Assembly: GCA_016185755.1 (NCBI GenBank)
Contig: JACPMX010000014.1
Span: 1-64,000, forward strand
DNA: 64,000 nucleotides
Reading direction: 5' to 3'
Source of the DNA: Candidatus Woesearchaeota archaeon
GTDB lineage: Archaea; Nanobdellota; Nanobdellia; Woesearchaeales; GW2011-AR4
Positions 22,891-31,489 of this stretch are shown piece by piece. The notes under the pieces are model-generated. The model did not search any database. It was not told where the DNA came from and worked only from the letters and a program-made list of their open reading frames with translations. Numbering within the stretch: position 1 is the first letter of the stretch; each line of letters opens with the position of its first letter. Both the position numbers and the translations under genes were made by a program.

Positions 22891-23067
22891 CTATCCCGTT
22901 TGGCCACTCCGGCATCCCCGCATAGGTTTTAGAATAAGAATTTGGTTTAAAAATCTTTGCTGGAAAAATCAATATTCGAGATGCATTGCGAATCCTTAAA
23001 ATTTCAAAAACGAACAATAAACGACTTTTTGCTTACTAAGCATGATAAAAGTAATCCGTTTGTTGAT

Positions 23068-23155
23068 TAATGAATAGATAGGCGAAGCCGAGCGTGTGTA
23101 TCAACAGCGAGGCCGAACACTATTATTTGTTGCGAAGCAACGGATTTTAAAATAA
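23068..23155. repeat. Dispersed non-coding repeat, copy A
   Basis: This stretch and 62423-62510 share, in the same order, AATGAATA, AGATA, CCGAGCG, ACAGCGAGG, AACAC, TGTTG, GCGAAGC and GATTT, with short indels between. It sits upstream of tRNA-Leu and downstream of the gene at 23180-23581, in a 258-nt gap with no open frame of note. GTTGAT and ATCAAC inside it could pair. Identity and function are unknown. Confidence 0.55.
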
Positions 23156-23179
23156 AAATTAAAGAAATATATAACACTT

Positions 23180-23581
23180 TTAAGCCAAACTCTTTAATTT
23201 CCCTTCAATCGCGCTCAGCTCAGCCTCTAACTTCTCCAGCTCGGTAGGCTCTTTCTTTTGGATCTTTTCTGCAGGAGCAGCAGCCTTTGCCTTTTTGGTT
23301 TTTTTATGATGCGTCTTTTTGGCAGGAGATGCCCTCACGGCAACAGCCCTTAAGTTTGTCTGGGGCAGCTTAAGCCTTAATGCTCCAAGCATTTTGTTTG
23401 CGTCTTTGAGCTGGCTCCTGAGCTTGTTGATCTCGTTCAGCTTCTCGTGCCTTAGGTGCTTGAATTTCTCGAATCTCTGCAGCACCTCAACTATCTCCTT
23501 CAAAGTCTCAAGGATATTTCTTCTTATGTCTGTGGGCTCTTTTATCTGGACGAAAAACAGCCCGTTATTCTCTTCTTTCAT
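23180..23581 (-). CDS. Coiled-coil small protein, last gene of a three-gene unit
   Basis: The 133-residue protein opens LFFVQIKEPTDIRRNILETL, followed by a long helical coiled coil (about 30-75), a Lys/Ala-rich low-complexity stretch (HHKKTKKAKAAAPAEK), and a second short coiled coil at the C-terminus. The N-terminal pattern hydrophobic-F/Y-V-x-I-x-E/K, then helix resembles the two upstream genes, which suggests a divergent paralogue. It starts 1 nt after the preceding gene's stop. No family was recognised. Confidence 0.6.
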   Translation of the reverse strand: MKEENNGLFFVQIKEPTDIRRNILETLKEIVEVLQRFEKFKHLRHEKLNEINKLRSQLKDANKMLGALRLKLPQTNLRAVAVRASPAKKTHHKKTKKAKAAAPAEKIQKKEPTELEKLEAELSAIEGKLKSLA

Positions 23582-23582
23582 G

Positions 23583-23831
23583 CTACCATGCCTGCTCAGG
23601 CTCGAACATTATCCTGTCTATGCCTTCTATCTTCTTTTCTATCTCGTTTATTGTGTTGTTCCACATGGCAAGCTCTGCGTCTTCCTCATTCCGAAGGGAA
23701 TTGATGCTTCCCAAGGTGCCTCTTATCTCCTTTATCTTGTCTTTTATCATGTCCAGCACATCCAAAATTTCCTTGTACTCGTCAACCTTTACGAATACAG
23801 GCGCTCCTGTCTTTTGCTCCCTCATTTTCAC
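23583..23831 (-). CDS. Small helical protein, middle gene of the unit
   Basis: The 82-residue protein contains PVFVKVDEYKEIL followed by helices (IRGTLGSINSLRNEEDAEL). The upstream gene product has the matching IYVRIDKFKATLGNINLVRSDL, so the two share one small domain. It overlaps the upstream gene by 4 bp (ATGA). ATG 23831 and 23825 are both possible. Function unknown. Confidence 0.6.
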   Translation of the reverse strand: MKMREQKTGAPVFVKVDEYKEILDVLDMIKDKIKEIRGTLGSINSLRNEEDAELAMWNNTINEIEKKIEGIDRIMFEPEQAW

Positions 23832-24475
23832 TCACCTTTGAATAAAGTTTTGTCAACAAAAATAAGCTTTTTTTGAAGATCGTCGAGAGATGCCCTGACC
23901 TTGTCAAATGACTTGTCCTTTGAGTTTTTTATATTCTCAAGCTTCATCAGTGCCTCCTCTGATTTCCTTAAATCACTCCTTACAAGGTTTATGTTTCCAA
24001 GCGTTGCCTTGAACTTGTCTATTCTCACATATATTGTTTTTCCGCTTGGCATTTCCCTCAATATCCTTTTCTCGTGGCTGAACAGCCTTCGCTCTATCCT
24101 TGGAAAATCATCAGAAGAAACCGGTTCAGGAGATTGCTCTGGAAATGGCTGCTGGACAGGCATAGGCTGCGGCATTGGGGCTGCTGTCTGCGGTGCCGGC
24201 TCGGGGCCTTGCATAGGCTCTTCTTCCATAGCCGGAAGCCCGGGCATTTCCGGGCCTTCCTTGCCAAAATCAGGCATTTCATCATAGTTGGGCTCTTTCT
24301 GTGAAAAGTCAAATTTAGGCATTTCCGGAGCGGAAAGCTTTTCATTGAAATCCTGGAAATCCGGCAGTTCAGGAATATTTTCATCAAAGCCCTCAAGCGG
24401 CGGCGGTTCAGGAGGCAAGTCTAGCTCATCTAAGCCTTTCTTTGGCTCCCTCTTTAAGAATTTCAAAAACCCCAC
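23828..24475 (-). CDS. Pro-rich protein with the same small C-terminal domain, first gene of the unit
   Basis: The 215-residue protein opens with a basic MGFLKFLKREPKKG, which could touch the membrane. A Pro/Glu/Met-rich disordered stretch (20-120) follows, then a helical domain with TIYVRIDKFKATLGNINL. The layout (short hydrophobic-basic start, acidic Pro-rich middle, helical end) is also seen at 42897-43799. Scaffold or adaptor function is plausible but unproven. The three genes are co-directional with 1-4 bp spacing. Confidence 0.6.
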   Translation of the reverse strand: MGFLKFLKREPKKGLDELDLPPEPPPLEGFDENIPELPDFQDFNEKLSAPEMPKFDFSQKEPNYDEMPDFGKEGPEMPGLPAMEEEPMQGPEPAPQTAAPMPQPMPVQQPFPEQSPEPVSSDDFPRIERRLFSHEKRILREMPSGKTIYVRIDKFKATLGNINLVRSDLRKSEEALMKLENIKNSKDKSFDKVRASLDDLQKKLIFVDKTLFKGE

Positions 24476-24601
24476 TCACATACCACCTATATAGATATAC
24501 TAAGCAGTTTTTATTAAAACTTTTGTTAGCATTACAAAATAGTAAAGGCTCTTAAACCCATTTCCATAAAAATTAAATAAAATCAGCCTTAAAAATGCCA
24601 T

Positions 24602-25342
24602 ATGAAGGGTTTTTTCCTTGTAATTATTGTGATTATGACGCTTCTTTCTTCAGGCTCCCGGGCGCAGCAGTCATCATGCGACTACAAGGTTGAAATACTC
24701 CTTGAAAGCAACGAGTTTGAAAGCCAGGATTTCAAATGGCGCATGAGGGCGGTCAAGATTGAGGGAAAGCCGGCAAACATAACAGGCACCGCGGAAATTG
24801 AAGACTCAAGCGGAAAGGCTGTGAAGACGTACAAGCCATGGACTTCAGACTCGATATCAAAGCAGAAAACCTCGAATGAATATTCGCCAAACCTGAAGCC
24901 GGGAGAATATGAGATAACCTCTGAAATAAGCGTTGACTGCGATGACACAAACAGGGAAAATAATGTTGACAAAAAAGAAATCACGATAAGCGGCGCAGAA
25001 GAAACAAAAGCAGAAAAAGAAGGCGAAGAAATACCTGAGGAAAATCCAGCAAAAAAGGGCACAAGCTTGCAAGGCGCAGAAAAAACGGTCCCTGAGCCAA
25101 CCCAGTCAAGGCCTTCAAGCATCCGGAAAACAACAGCAGAAGATTTTGACAATGTTATAGAATTAAAATCCCAGAACAATAAAAAACCCGAAGAAACGAT
25201 GGCAACAGCAGATATAATCAAAAATCCGGGAAACAGCGAAATAATCTACGAATCAAGCAGCGAGAAAGCAAAGGGCCTGATAATGATATTTTTACTGACT
25301 CTTTCAGTCCTGCTGAATATAGTGCTGATATGGAAGAGATAG
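24602..25342 (+). CDS. Secreted protein anchored by a C-terminal membrane helix
   Basis: The 246-residue protein has a signal peptide (1-21, ending SGSRAQQ). A beta-rich domain of about 110 residues resembles CARDB/adhesion-like folds (YKVEILLESNEFESQDFKW and LKPGEYEITSEISVDCDD). A disordered Glu/Lys/Pro stretch follows, then a C-terminal helix (LIMIFLLTLSVLLNIVLIW) with a KR stop-transfer. It is probably cell-surface. The gene ends 1 bp before the convergent pit gene. Confidence 0.65.
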   Translation: MKGFFLVIIVIMTLLSSGSRAQQSSCDYKVEILLESNEFESQDFKWRMRAVKIEGKPANITGTAEIEDSSGKAVKTYKPWTSDSISKQKTSNEYSPNLKPGEYEITSEISVDCDDTNRENNVDKKEITISGAEETKAEKEGEEIPEENPAKKGTSLQGAEKTVPEPTQSRPSSIRKTTAEDFDNVIELKSQNNKKPEETMATADIIKNPGNSEIIYESSSEKAKGLIMIFLLTLSVLLNIVLIWKR

Positions 25343-25343
25343 A

Positions 25344-26336
25344 TTATAAAAACAGATTGATTAAATAATAGCTCAAGCCCGATATAAGCGCAGACATCGG
25401 AATCGTCAGCAGCCAAGCCACAACAATCTTTCTCGCAATCTGCCATCTTACTCCAGAGGATCTTTTTGCGGCTCCAACGCCTATTATGGAGCCGCTTATC
25501 ACATGGGTAGTGCTTACCGGAATTCCAAAATGCGAAGCCCCGAGGAGCACAAAAGCCCCGGAAGTTTCTGCAGCGAATCCGTGAAAGGGCTTCAGTTTTG
25601 TTATTTTCAATCCCATCGTCTTGACAATGCGCCAGCCTCCAAAAAAGGTGCCCAACGCTATCGCGGAATAGCTTGCGATAATAACCCATTTTGGAATATA
25701 AAACTCGCTTATGAAACCGGATGTAAAAAGCAAAAGAGCGATAATGCCCATTGTTTTCTGGGCATCGTTTGTCCCATGGCCGAAGCTGTACAGGCTGGAT
25801 GAAAGAATTTGCAGCTTTTTGAACCACCAGTCAACCGCATGAGGGGTTGCACTTTTGAATGCCCACATCATTAACACGGAAAAAACAAGAGCCCCGATAA
25901 GCCCAAGCAAAGGGGCTATGAGTATGAAAATCAAAATCTTGTTCAGCCCGCTGAAGATAATGGATTCAATTCCTGAAGATATCAGCCCTGCGCCAATCAG
26001 CCCGCCCACCAATGCATGGCTGCTTGATGAAGGAACTCCATAGTACCAGGTTATGAGATTCCATAATATTGCGCCTACAAGTGCAGAAAGGATGACATAA
26101 ACATTGACAACTTTTGGGTCTATCACCCCTTTTCCTATTGTTGTTGCGACTGCTACGGAAAAAACAAGAGCCCCGAAGAAATTCCAGAAAGCCGCAAGCA
26201 ATACAGCATTTCTCGGCTTCAGCACATTTGTCGCAACTATTGTTGCAATTGAATTTGCAGAATCATGGAAGCCATTTATAAAATCAAAAATCAATGCAAC
26301 TATGATAATGATAATAACTAGCGTTAAGTCAGGCAT
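25344..26336 (-). CDS. pit: PiT family inorganic phosphate transporter
   Basis: The 330-residue membrane protein has the duplicated PiT signature. DFINGFHDSANSIATIVAT (18-36) and FGHGTNDAQKTMG (about 193-205) are the two conserved phosphate-transport motifs. About ten hydrophobic helices are seen. It overlaps the upstream DUF47 gene by 8 bp, the usual pairing in which the DUF47/PhoU-like protein is thought to modulate PiT uptake. Symport with sodium or protons cannot be told apart here. Confidence 0.92.
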   Translation of the reverse strand: MPDLTLVIIIIIVALIFDFINGFHDSANSIATIVATNVLKPRNAVLLAAFWNFFGALVFSVAVATTIGKGVIDPKVVNVYVILSALVGAILWNLITWYYGVPSSSSHALVGGLIGAGLISSGIESIIFSGLNKILIFILIAPLLGLIGALVFSVLMMWAFKSATPHAVDWWFKKLQILSSSLYSFGHGTNDAQKTMGIIALLLFTSGFISEFYIPKWVIIASYSAIALGTFFGGWRIVKTMGLKITKLKPFHGFAAETSGAFVLLGASHFGIPVSTTHVISGSIIGVGAAKRSSGVRWQIARKIVVAWLLTIPMSALISGLSYYLINLFL

Positions 26337-26970
26337 GCTTTACCACTATGTTTTCAATCACATGAGTCACTTCTTCGCACTTGTCAGTTATCTCTTCCAG
26401 AAGCTCGTATAATTCCTTGTACTTTATAATATCAATGGAATTTTTGTAGAAATGGAACAGCTCAGACAAGGCCTCATGGTAAACATCATCAGCCTCGTTT
26501 TCCAGGCTGTGTATTTTTACATAATGCTCATTCATAGGCTTTAGCTTTCTCAAATCCAAAATGCTTTTGTTCAGCTCGGTTGAGCAGGAAAGGATTATAT
26601 CCGCCAGTTTAATTATGTGGGTGTCTGTCCTTTCCACCCCCAAAAGAACAAATCTCAGGGCAACTGCATTTATCAGGTCTATCACATCATCAAGAAGCAC
26701 AGCCATCTGGTGAATGTCTTCCTTGTCAATTGGGGTTATGAAAGTCGTGTTCAGGCTGTCCATTATTTTGTGGGTTATTTCATCGCCTTTGCTCTCAAGG
26801 CTTTTTATTGCAGCAACCCTGGATTTTCTCTCGCTTTTCTCAAGCTTTTCATAATTATTGACAAAGCTTTTTAGCGACTTGGCGCCTTCCAGGATATTTT
26901 CCGCCTGCCCAGTCAGCATTTCAAAGAATTTTTCCTCTTTCGGCACGAGCCAGTGCATTATGCTTGCCAT
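26329..26970 (-). CDS. DUF47 family PhoU-like regulator of phosphate uptake
   Basis: The all-helical 213-residue protein contains HWLVPKEEKFFEMLTGQAENI at the start, KGDEITHKIMDSLNTTFITPIDKEDIHQMA in the middle and LENEADDVYHEAL near the C-terminus, all typical of DUF47. It precedes pit with an 8-bp overlap. ATG 26970 is 26 nt after a TATA box centred at 26995, so a longer reading from further upstream is rejected. Confidence 0.88.
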   Translation of the reverse strand: MASIMHWLVPKEEKFFEMLTGQAENILEGAKSLKSFVNNYEKLEKSERKSRVAAIKSLESKGDEITHKIMDSLNTTFITPIDKEDIHQMAVLLDDVIDLINAVALRFVLLGVERTDTHIIKLADIILSCSTELNKSILDLRKLKPMNEHYVKIHSLENEADDVYHEALSELFHFYKNSIDIIKYKELYELLEEITDKCEEVTHVIENIVVKHA

Positions 26971-26989
26971 ACTCTCAAAGTTTTTAGCG

Positions 26990-27000
26990 CTGTATAAATA
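26990..27000 (-). promoter_or_regulatory. TATA box of the DUF47-pit operon
   Basis: CTATTTATACA on the minus strand is centred near 26995 and predicts initiation within a base of ATG 26970. The divergent gene at 27056 has its own TTTTTAAAC near 27025-27035. Confidence 0.5.
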
Positions 27001-27055
27001 GGTTTCGGCTTTGCCACTGCAAAGATTTTTAAACAAATTTAATTACTGAAAAGGA

Positions 27056-27640
27056 ATGGATGAGCATGAAAAACAAGGGGAGCACGCGCATATAAGGTGC
27101 AGGACAATAATAGAAGTGCTCGGAAAGCCAAAAGAGCATGTTGAAAACGCTATAAAGGAGTACATCGAGCACATAAAGGAAGACGCGGAGCTTGTGATAC
27201 TGAACGAGGACTATTCAGAAATCAGGGAGCAGGGCAAGCTGTGGAGCAAGTTTGTGGAGCTTGACTTGGTTATAAAAGGCACAAAAAAGCTTATCAGCTT
27301 CTGCTTTGAATACATGCCCTCTTCTTTGGAAGTTTTAAAGCCGGAAAATTTAACCCTGACAAACGCGGAACTGGCAAATTTCCTCAACGATCTGCAGGCA
27401 AGGCTCCACAATGTGGACATGGCTGTAAAGCAGCTGAAGGCGGAAAATGATTTTATCAAGCTCAACATGAATGCCGTCCTGCACAATTCAATACTTATAT
27501 GCCTGAAGATAAGCAAGCTGTCGCTTGAGCAGCTATCCCAGATCACAGGTGTTGACAGGAAAGAGCTGGAAATGTTTGTGGAAAAGCTTCTCAAGGAAAA
27601 CAAGATTAAAAAAGAAGGGGAATTATACACTTTAGCATGA
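27056..27640 (+). CDS. Winged-helix-like protein co-transcribed with scpB
   Basis: The 194-residue protein has an N-terminal beta-alpha domain with RTIIEVLGKPKEHVENAIKEYIE (13-35), a helical middle, and a C-terminal helix-turn-helix-like part (LEQLSQITGVDRKELEMFVEKLLKENKIKKEGELY). Its stop overlaps the scpB start (ATGATGG), so it is probably translated together with it. In bacteria scpB partners scpA; this protein lacks kleisin features I could recognise. A local chromosome-organisation role is guilt by association. Confidence 0.55.
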   Translation: MDEHEKQGEHAHIRCRTIIEVLGKPKEHVENAIKEYIEHIKEDAELVILNEDYSEIREQGKLWSKFVELDLVIKGTKKLISFCFEYMPSSLEVLKPENLTLTNAELANFLNDLQARLHNVDMAVKQLKAENDFIKLNMNAVLHNSILICLKISKLSLEQLSQITGVDRKELEMFVEKLLKENKIKKEGELYTLA

Positions 27641-28623
27641 TGGAGCTTAAGAAGCCAAGCGTGAAAAGCAAGGTAGAGGCAATTCTCTTTTCCACAGGCC
27701 ACAGGATAAGCCTGGATGAGATAAGCAAGCTAAGCCGCTCTCTGAAAGATGATGTTTTAAACGCCCTCAAGGAGCTGCAGAGGGAATATGATGAAAAGCA
27801 GTCATCATTGATGCTTGTTGATGAAGGGGATTTCTGGAAATTTGCCGTACGCGACCATTTCATACCTATGGTGAGGAAGATAGTTACAGAAACAGAGCTC
27901 ACAAAAAGCGTGCTTGAGACCTTGGCTGTGATAGCGTTCAAGTACCCGATACTGCAGTCCGATTTGATAAAGCTGAGGACAAACAAGGCATATGACCACC
28001 TTATGGAGCTTGAAAAGTCCGGCTACATCACAAGGCAAAAGCATGGAAGGACAAATTTGATCAAGCTGACGGAGAAATTCTTCAGGTATTTTGACTTGAC
28101 AGAGGAAAAACTAAGGGACCAGTTCAGGGATTTCGACAGCATAGCGAGGGCAATAAAGGAAAAAGAGGCTGAAGTTGAGCAGATAAAGGATGACCAGCGC
28201 AAAAGGGCTGAAGACCTGAAGAAAGAAGATGAGAAGATAAAGAAAGAGATAGACTCGCTTGACAAGGCAGAAGAGCAGTTTGAAGTCCCCCTTGAAACTT
28301 ATGAGCAGAAGCCGAAAGAAACAATTTCCACTGAATTCGAGCAGGAAGGAAGCCTTATTGTTGAGAAAGAGAAGCTTGGCGGCATGGAAGTTGTTGAGGA
28401 CGAGGAAAAAGAGAAAAAGCCAAAAGAACATGCTGAAGGAAAAATTGAGCCCAAACAGATATTTGAAAACGGGGAAAAAAAGGAAAAGCCCCAAAAGCAG
28501 AAAAGGAAAAGCCAGGGCATAAAGATGACGCCCGAAATGGAAAAAGCTGTTGATGAAAGAGTCAATGAAATGATGGGAAAACAGGAAAATAAGGAAGTAA
28601 AGGAAGAAAACAAAGAGGGTTGA
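27637..28623 (+). CDS. scpB: Segregation and condensation protein ScpB with long charged tail
   Basis: ScpB is the winged-helix (kite) partner of the SMC-kleisin complex. Residues 1-170 hold the two winged helices: SKVEAILFSTGHRISLDEIS at the start, then SVLETLAVIAFKYPILQSDL and GYITRQKHGRTNLIKLTEKFF. About 155 further residues are a Lys/Glu-rich, coiled-coil-like tail that bacterial ScpB lacks. No smc or scpA lies in the window. It is co-transcribed with the gene at 27056. Confidence 0.82.
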   Translation: MMELKKPSVKSKVEAILFSTGHRISLDEISKLSRSLKDDVLNALKELQREYDEKQSSLMLVDEGDFWKFAVRDHFIPMVRKIVTETELTKSVLETLAVIAFKYPILQSDLIKLRTNKAYDHLMELEKSGYITRQKHGRTNLIKLTEKFFRYFDLTEEKLRDQFRDFDSIARAIKEKEAEVEQIKDDQRKRAEDLKKEDEKIKKEIDSLDKAEEQFEVPLETYEQKPKETISTEFEQEGSLIVEKEKLGGMEVVEDEEKEKKPKEHAEGKIEPKQIFENGEKKEKPQKQKRKSQGIKMTPEMEKAVDERVNEMMGKQENKEVKEENKEG

Positions 28624-28652
28624 TTTTTTTTTAAAGTAAATTTTTTATTAAA
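28624..28652 (+). terminator. T-rich stretch after scpB, possible terminator
   Basis: The run TTTTTTTTTAAAGTAAATTTTTTATT follows the scpB stop within 3 bp. Archaeal RNA polymerase terminates at such T-tracts without a hairpin. No stem precedes it. Confidence 0.35.
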
Positions 28653-28745
28653 TGAGTTATTCAAGATAAAATAAAGCAATAAATACCTAAATTTCACATC
28701 AAATAAAATATTACAATCGCAACGGATAAAAAGCATTAAACCAAA

Positions 28746-28886
28746 ATGTTCCTTCTACAATGCCCGAAATGCAGGAACCAGATGAAATACCAGAATAAAG
28801 ATATTTCTTTGATAAGCAAGAAAAAAAGATGTGTTTACTGCGGAAAAAGCTTCTCTGTCAATAAGGCAATCATGGAGAAAATATAG
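28746..28886 (+). CDS. Tiny zinc-ribbon protein
   Basis: The 46-residue protein has CPKC (residues 6-9) and CVYC (29-32), a complete four-cysteine ribbon, with basic flanks. The start ATG 28746 is not preceded by a Shine-Dalgarno. The cysteine spacing and the positive charge argue for a real nucleic-acid- or ribosome-associated ribbon protein. It lies alone between scpB and gyrA. Confidence 0.6.
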   Translation: MFLLQCPKCRNQMKYQNKDISLISKKKRCVYCGKSFSVNKAIMEKI

Positions 28887-28939
28887 ATATCTTTCCATAT
28901 AGTAAATTTCTATATTGAAAATAATGCAAAAGCGTAACC

Positions 28940-28948
28940 CTTATAAAG
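28940..28948 (+). promoter_or_regulatory. Probable TATA box of gyrA
   Basis: CTTATAAAG is centred on 28944 and predicts initiation near 28970, leaving a leader of about 32 nt before ATG 29002. There is no clear Shine-Dalgarno in the leader. Confidence 0.4.
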
Positions 28949-29001
28949 CGTAAAATACACCATTTTATAGACGATAAAGTGGTTTTGAAATTCTCACAAA
29001 A

Positions 29002-31449
29002 ATGACAGAAGAAACAGGGCAAAAATTAGGCACAAGAATAGTGCCCAGGGTAATCCAGGAAGAGATGAAACAATCATACTTGGATTATTCGATGTCCGTC
29101 ATTGTTGGCAGGGCATTGCCTGATGCAAGGGATGGCCTGAAACCAGTTCACAGGAGAGTTCTTTTTACAATGTGGGAAAATGGTTTATTACACAACAAGC
29201 CATTCAAGAAATCAGCAAATGTTGTTGGAAACTGCATGGCTAAATTCCATCCGCATGGTGATACCGCTATTTACGACACCCTTGTACGTTTAGCTCAAAC
29301 TTTCTCAATGCGCTACCCTTTGGTTGACGGCCAGGGTAATTTCGGAAGCGTTGACGGCGACCCTGCTGCTGCAATGAGATACACCGAGTGCAGGCTGACA
29401 AGGCTTGCAGAGGAGATGCTCGAGGACATAGACAGGAAAACAGTCCGCTTTATCCCAAATTTTGACAACAGCGTTACAGAGCCTGTTGTTCTGCCCTCAA
29501 AGCTGCCAAACCTGCTCATCAATGGAAGCTCCGGCATAGCAGTGGGCATGGCAACAAACATTCCGCCCCATAATCTTGGAGAGGTCATAAGCGCGATAAT
29601 AAGGCAGATTGACAATCCTGACATAAGTATAGAGGAAATAATCAGCATAATTCAAGGCCCTGACTTTCCGACAGGGGCGCTGATATGCGGCAGCAGGGGC
29701 ATCAGGGAAGCATATTCAACCGGAAGGGGCAAAATACTTGTAAGGTCAAGAACAACAATCGAGCAGGACAAGAACAGGTCAACGATTATTGTAAACGAGA
29801 TACCATTCATGGTCAACAAGTCAGAGCTTCTTGAGGAGATAGCGGACTTGGTGAGGGACAAAAAGATTGTTGGAATCTCGGATTTGAGGGACGAAAGCGA
29901 CAGGCACGGGATAAGGGTGGTAATCGAGCTGAGAAAAGATGCAGACCCAAATGTAGTCCTAAACCAGCTGTTCCAGCACACAAGGATGCAGACCACATTC
30001 GGGATAATCATGCTGGCTCTTGTCAGCAATGAGCCAAAAGTTTTGAACATAAAGCAGTTAATTCATTATTATATAGAGCACAGAAAGGATGTTGTAAGGA
30101 AAAGGACTTTGTTTGATTTAAACAAGGCGCAGACAAGAGCGCATATTCTGGAAGGGCTTATCATAGCATTGGCAAACATAAACAATGTAATCAAGCTGAT
30201 AAAGGAAAGCAAGTCAGTTGATGCCGCAAAGGAGGCATTGACCTCAAATTATAACCTTACAAATGAGCAGTCTGTCGCAATCCTTGAAATGAGGCTGCAG
30301 AGGCTCACTTCCCTTGAGCAGGAGAAGATAAGGCAGGAGCATGCCGGCTTGCTCAAGCTCATTGAGGAATTGGAGTCAATTTTGTCAAGCCAGCAGAAGA
30401 TACTGGATATAATCAAGAAGGAGCTCAGCGAATTAAGGGAGAAATACAGCGATGCAAGAAGGACGCAGATTATTGAGCTTGAAAGTGCGGAGCTTGTCAC
30501 AGAGGACCTGATAAAAGACGAGGAAATGGCGATAACAATAACTAACTCCGGCTACATAAAAAGGCTCCCATTGCAGACATACAAGCTCCAGCACAGGGGC
30601 GGAAAAGGAGTCATTGCAGCAGCAACAAAAGACGAGGATATCGTAAAGGACATTTTTGTGGCATCCACCCATTCTTATATCCTATTTTTTACAAACAAGG
30701 GAAAAGTCCATTGGATCAAGGTATACAATATACCGGAAGCAAGCAGGCAGGCAAGGGGGAAGGCAATCATAAACATCCTAGAGCTTGGAAACAATGAGAT
30801 TGTTACGGCCTTTGTTCCTGTAAGAGGATTTGACAATAAAAGCTACCTGGTCATGGCCACAAAAAAAGGAACTGTCAAAAAAACAGAGCTCATGGCATAC
30901 AGCAACCCAAGAAGGCACGGCATTGTCGCAATAACCCTTGAAGAGAATGACGAGCTTATCAATGTCGAGCTCACCGATGGAAACCAGCAGATCATCCTGG
31001 CGACAAAAAACGGCCTTGCAGTCAGGTTTGAGGAAAGAAACGTGAGGTCAACAGGAAGGTCAGCCCAGGGAGTCAGGGGGATATCCTTGAAGGACAATGA
31101 CGAGGTTGTCGGGATGGTCGTCGCTTCTGATGAAAAAGCATTGCTCAGCGTCACAGAGAATGGCTATGGAAAAAGAACTCCTATTTCAGAGTACAGGCTG
31201 ATAAATCGCGGAGGCTCAGGAGTCATAAACATACAGTGCAGCGACAGGAACGGCAAGGTAGTTTCAATATGCCCGGTGTTGGAAAATGACGACGTTATAT
31301 TCATAAGCAGGAACGGAATCATAATAAGAATGCCTTCTTCTGATATTTCTATAATAGGCAGGAACACGCAGGGAGTCAGGCTGATGAAGCTTGACGGGAA
31401 TGACAAGGTTGTGAGTGCAATCAGGGTGCCGGGAGAGAGCAGCAATTAA
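29002..31449 (+). CDS. gyrA: DNA gyrase subunit A
   Basis: GyrA is the DNA-cleaving subunit of gyrase, which adds negative supercoils using GyrB's ATPase. The catalytic tyrosine is Y127 in AAMRYTE. The quinolone-region segment [12 protein letters not shown] (83-94) is intact. The C-terminal beta-pinwheel carries QHRGGKG near residues 530-536, close to the gyrase box QRRGGKG that separates gyrase from topoisomerase IV. The 815-residue length is normal. GyrA in archaea is of bacterial origin. No gyrB lies in the window. Confidence 0.95.
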   Translation: MTEETGQKLGTRIVPRVIQEEMKQSYLDYSMSVIVGRALPDARDGLKPVHRRVLFTMWENGLLHNKPFKKSANVVGNCMAKFHPHGDTAIYDTLVRLAQTFSMRYPLVDGQGNFGSVDGDPAAAMRYTECRLTRLAEEMLEDIDRKTVRFIPNFDNSVTEPVVLPSKLPNLLINGSSGIAVGMATNIPPHNLGEVISAIIRQIDNPDISIEEIISIIQGPDFPTGALICGSRGIREAYSTGRGKILVRSRTTIEQDKNRSTIIVNEIPFMVNKSELLEEIADLVRDKKIVGISDLRDESDRHGIRVVIELRKDADPNVVLNQLFQHTRMQTTFGIIMLALVSNEPKVLNIKQLIHYYIEHRKDVVRKRTLFDLNKAQTRAHILEGLIIALANINNVIKLIKESKSVDAAKEALTSNYNLTNEQSVAILEMRLQRLTSLEQEKIRQEHAGLLKLIEELESILSSQQKILDIIKKELSELREKYSDARRTQIIELESAELVTEDLIKDEEMAITITNSGYIKRLPLQTYKLQHRGGKGVIAAATKDEDIVKDIFVASTHSYILFFTNKGKVHWIKVYNIPEASRQARGKAIINILELGNNEIVTAFVPVRGFDNKSYLVMATKKGTVKKTELMAYSNPRRHGIVAITLEENDELINVELTDGNQQIILATKNGLAVRFEERNVRSTGRSAQGVRGISLKDNDEVVGMVVASDEKALLSVTENGYGKRTPISEYRLINRGGSGVINIQCSDRNGKVVSICPVLENDDVIFISRNGIIIRMPSSDISIIGRNTQGVRLMKLDGNDKVVSAIRVPGESSN

Positions 31450-31489
31450 AAAACAAACTTTTTTATAGCTGTTTAAAGTTGGTTCCTCA

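Larger units (their letters stand above)
22733..22921 (-). tRNA. tRNA-Leu (anticodon CAA) interrupted by three introns
   Basis: Acceptor GCGGGGA (22921-22915) pairs with TCCCCGC (22740-22734), and the discriminator is A. The D-arm begins CCGGAGTGGCCAAACGG. Three insertions must be removed to get a normal class II tRNA: 22890-22865 (position 30/31), 22857-22810 (37/38) and 22782-22752 (54/55). The joined product has anticodon stem ATAGA/TCTAT, loop CTCAAGA (anticodon CAA), variable arm GGC-TTAGT-GCC, and T-arm GCAGG-TTCGAAT-CCTGC. The mature length is 84 nt and CCA is not encoded. Each junction has a drawable bulge-helix-bulge with a 4-bp central helix. TGG in TGGCTTAGTGCC is typical of Leu variable arms. 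Confidence 0.85.

Noticed and set aside
22733-22921. On the plus strand the locus looked like the 5' end of a tmRNA (GGGG...GGATTCGAC).
   Set aside because: tmRNA is not known in archaea; the minus strand gives a full class II tRNA with matching acceptor, D, anticodon, variable and T arms after intron removal.
26971-27036. Upstream extension of the DUF47 gene to 27036.
   Set aside because: It crosses the TATA box that fits leaderless initiation at ATG 26970.
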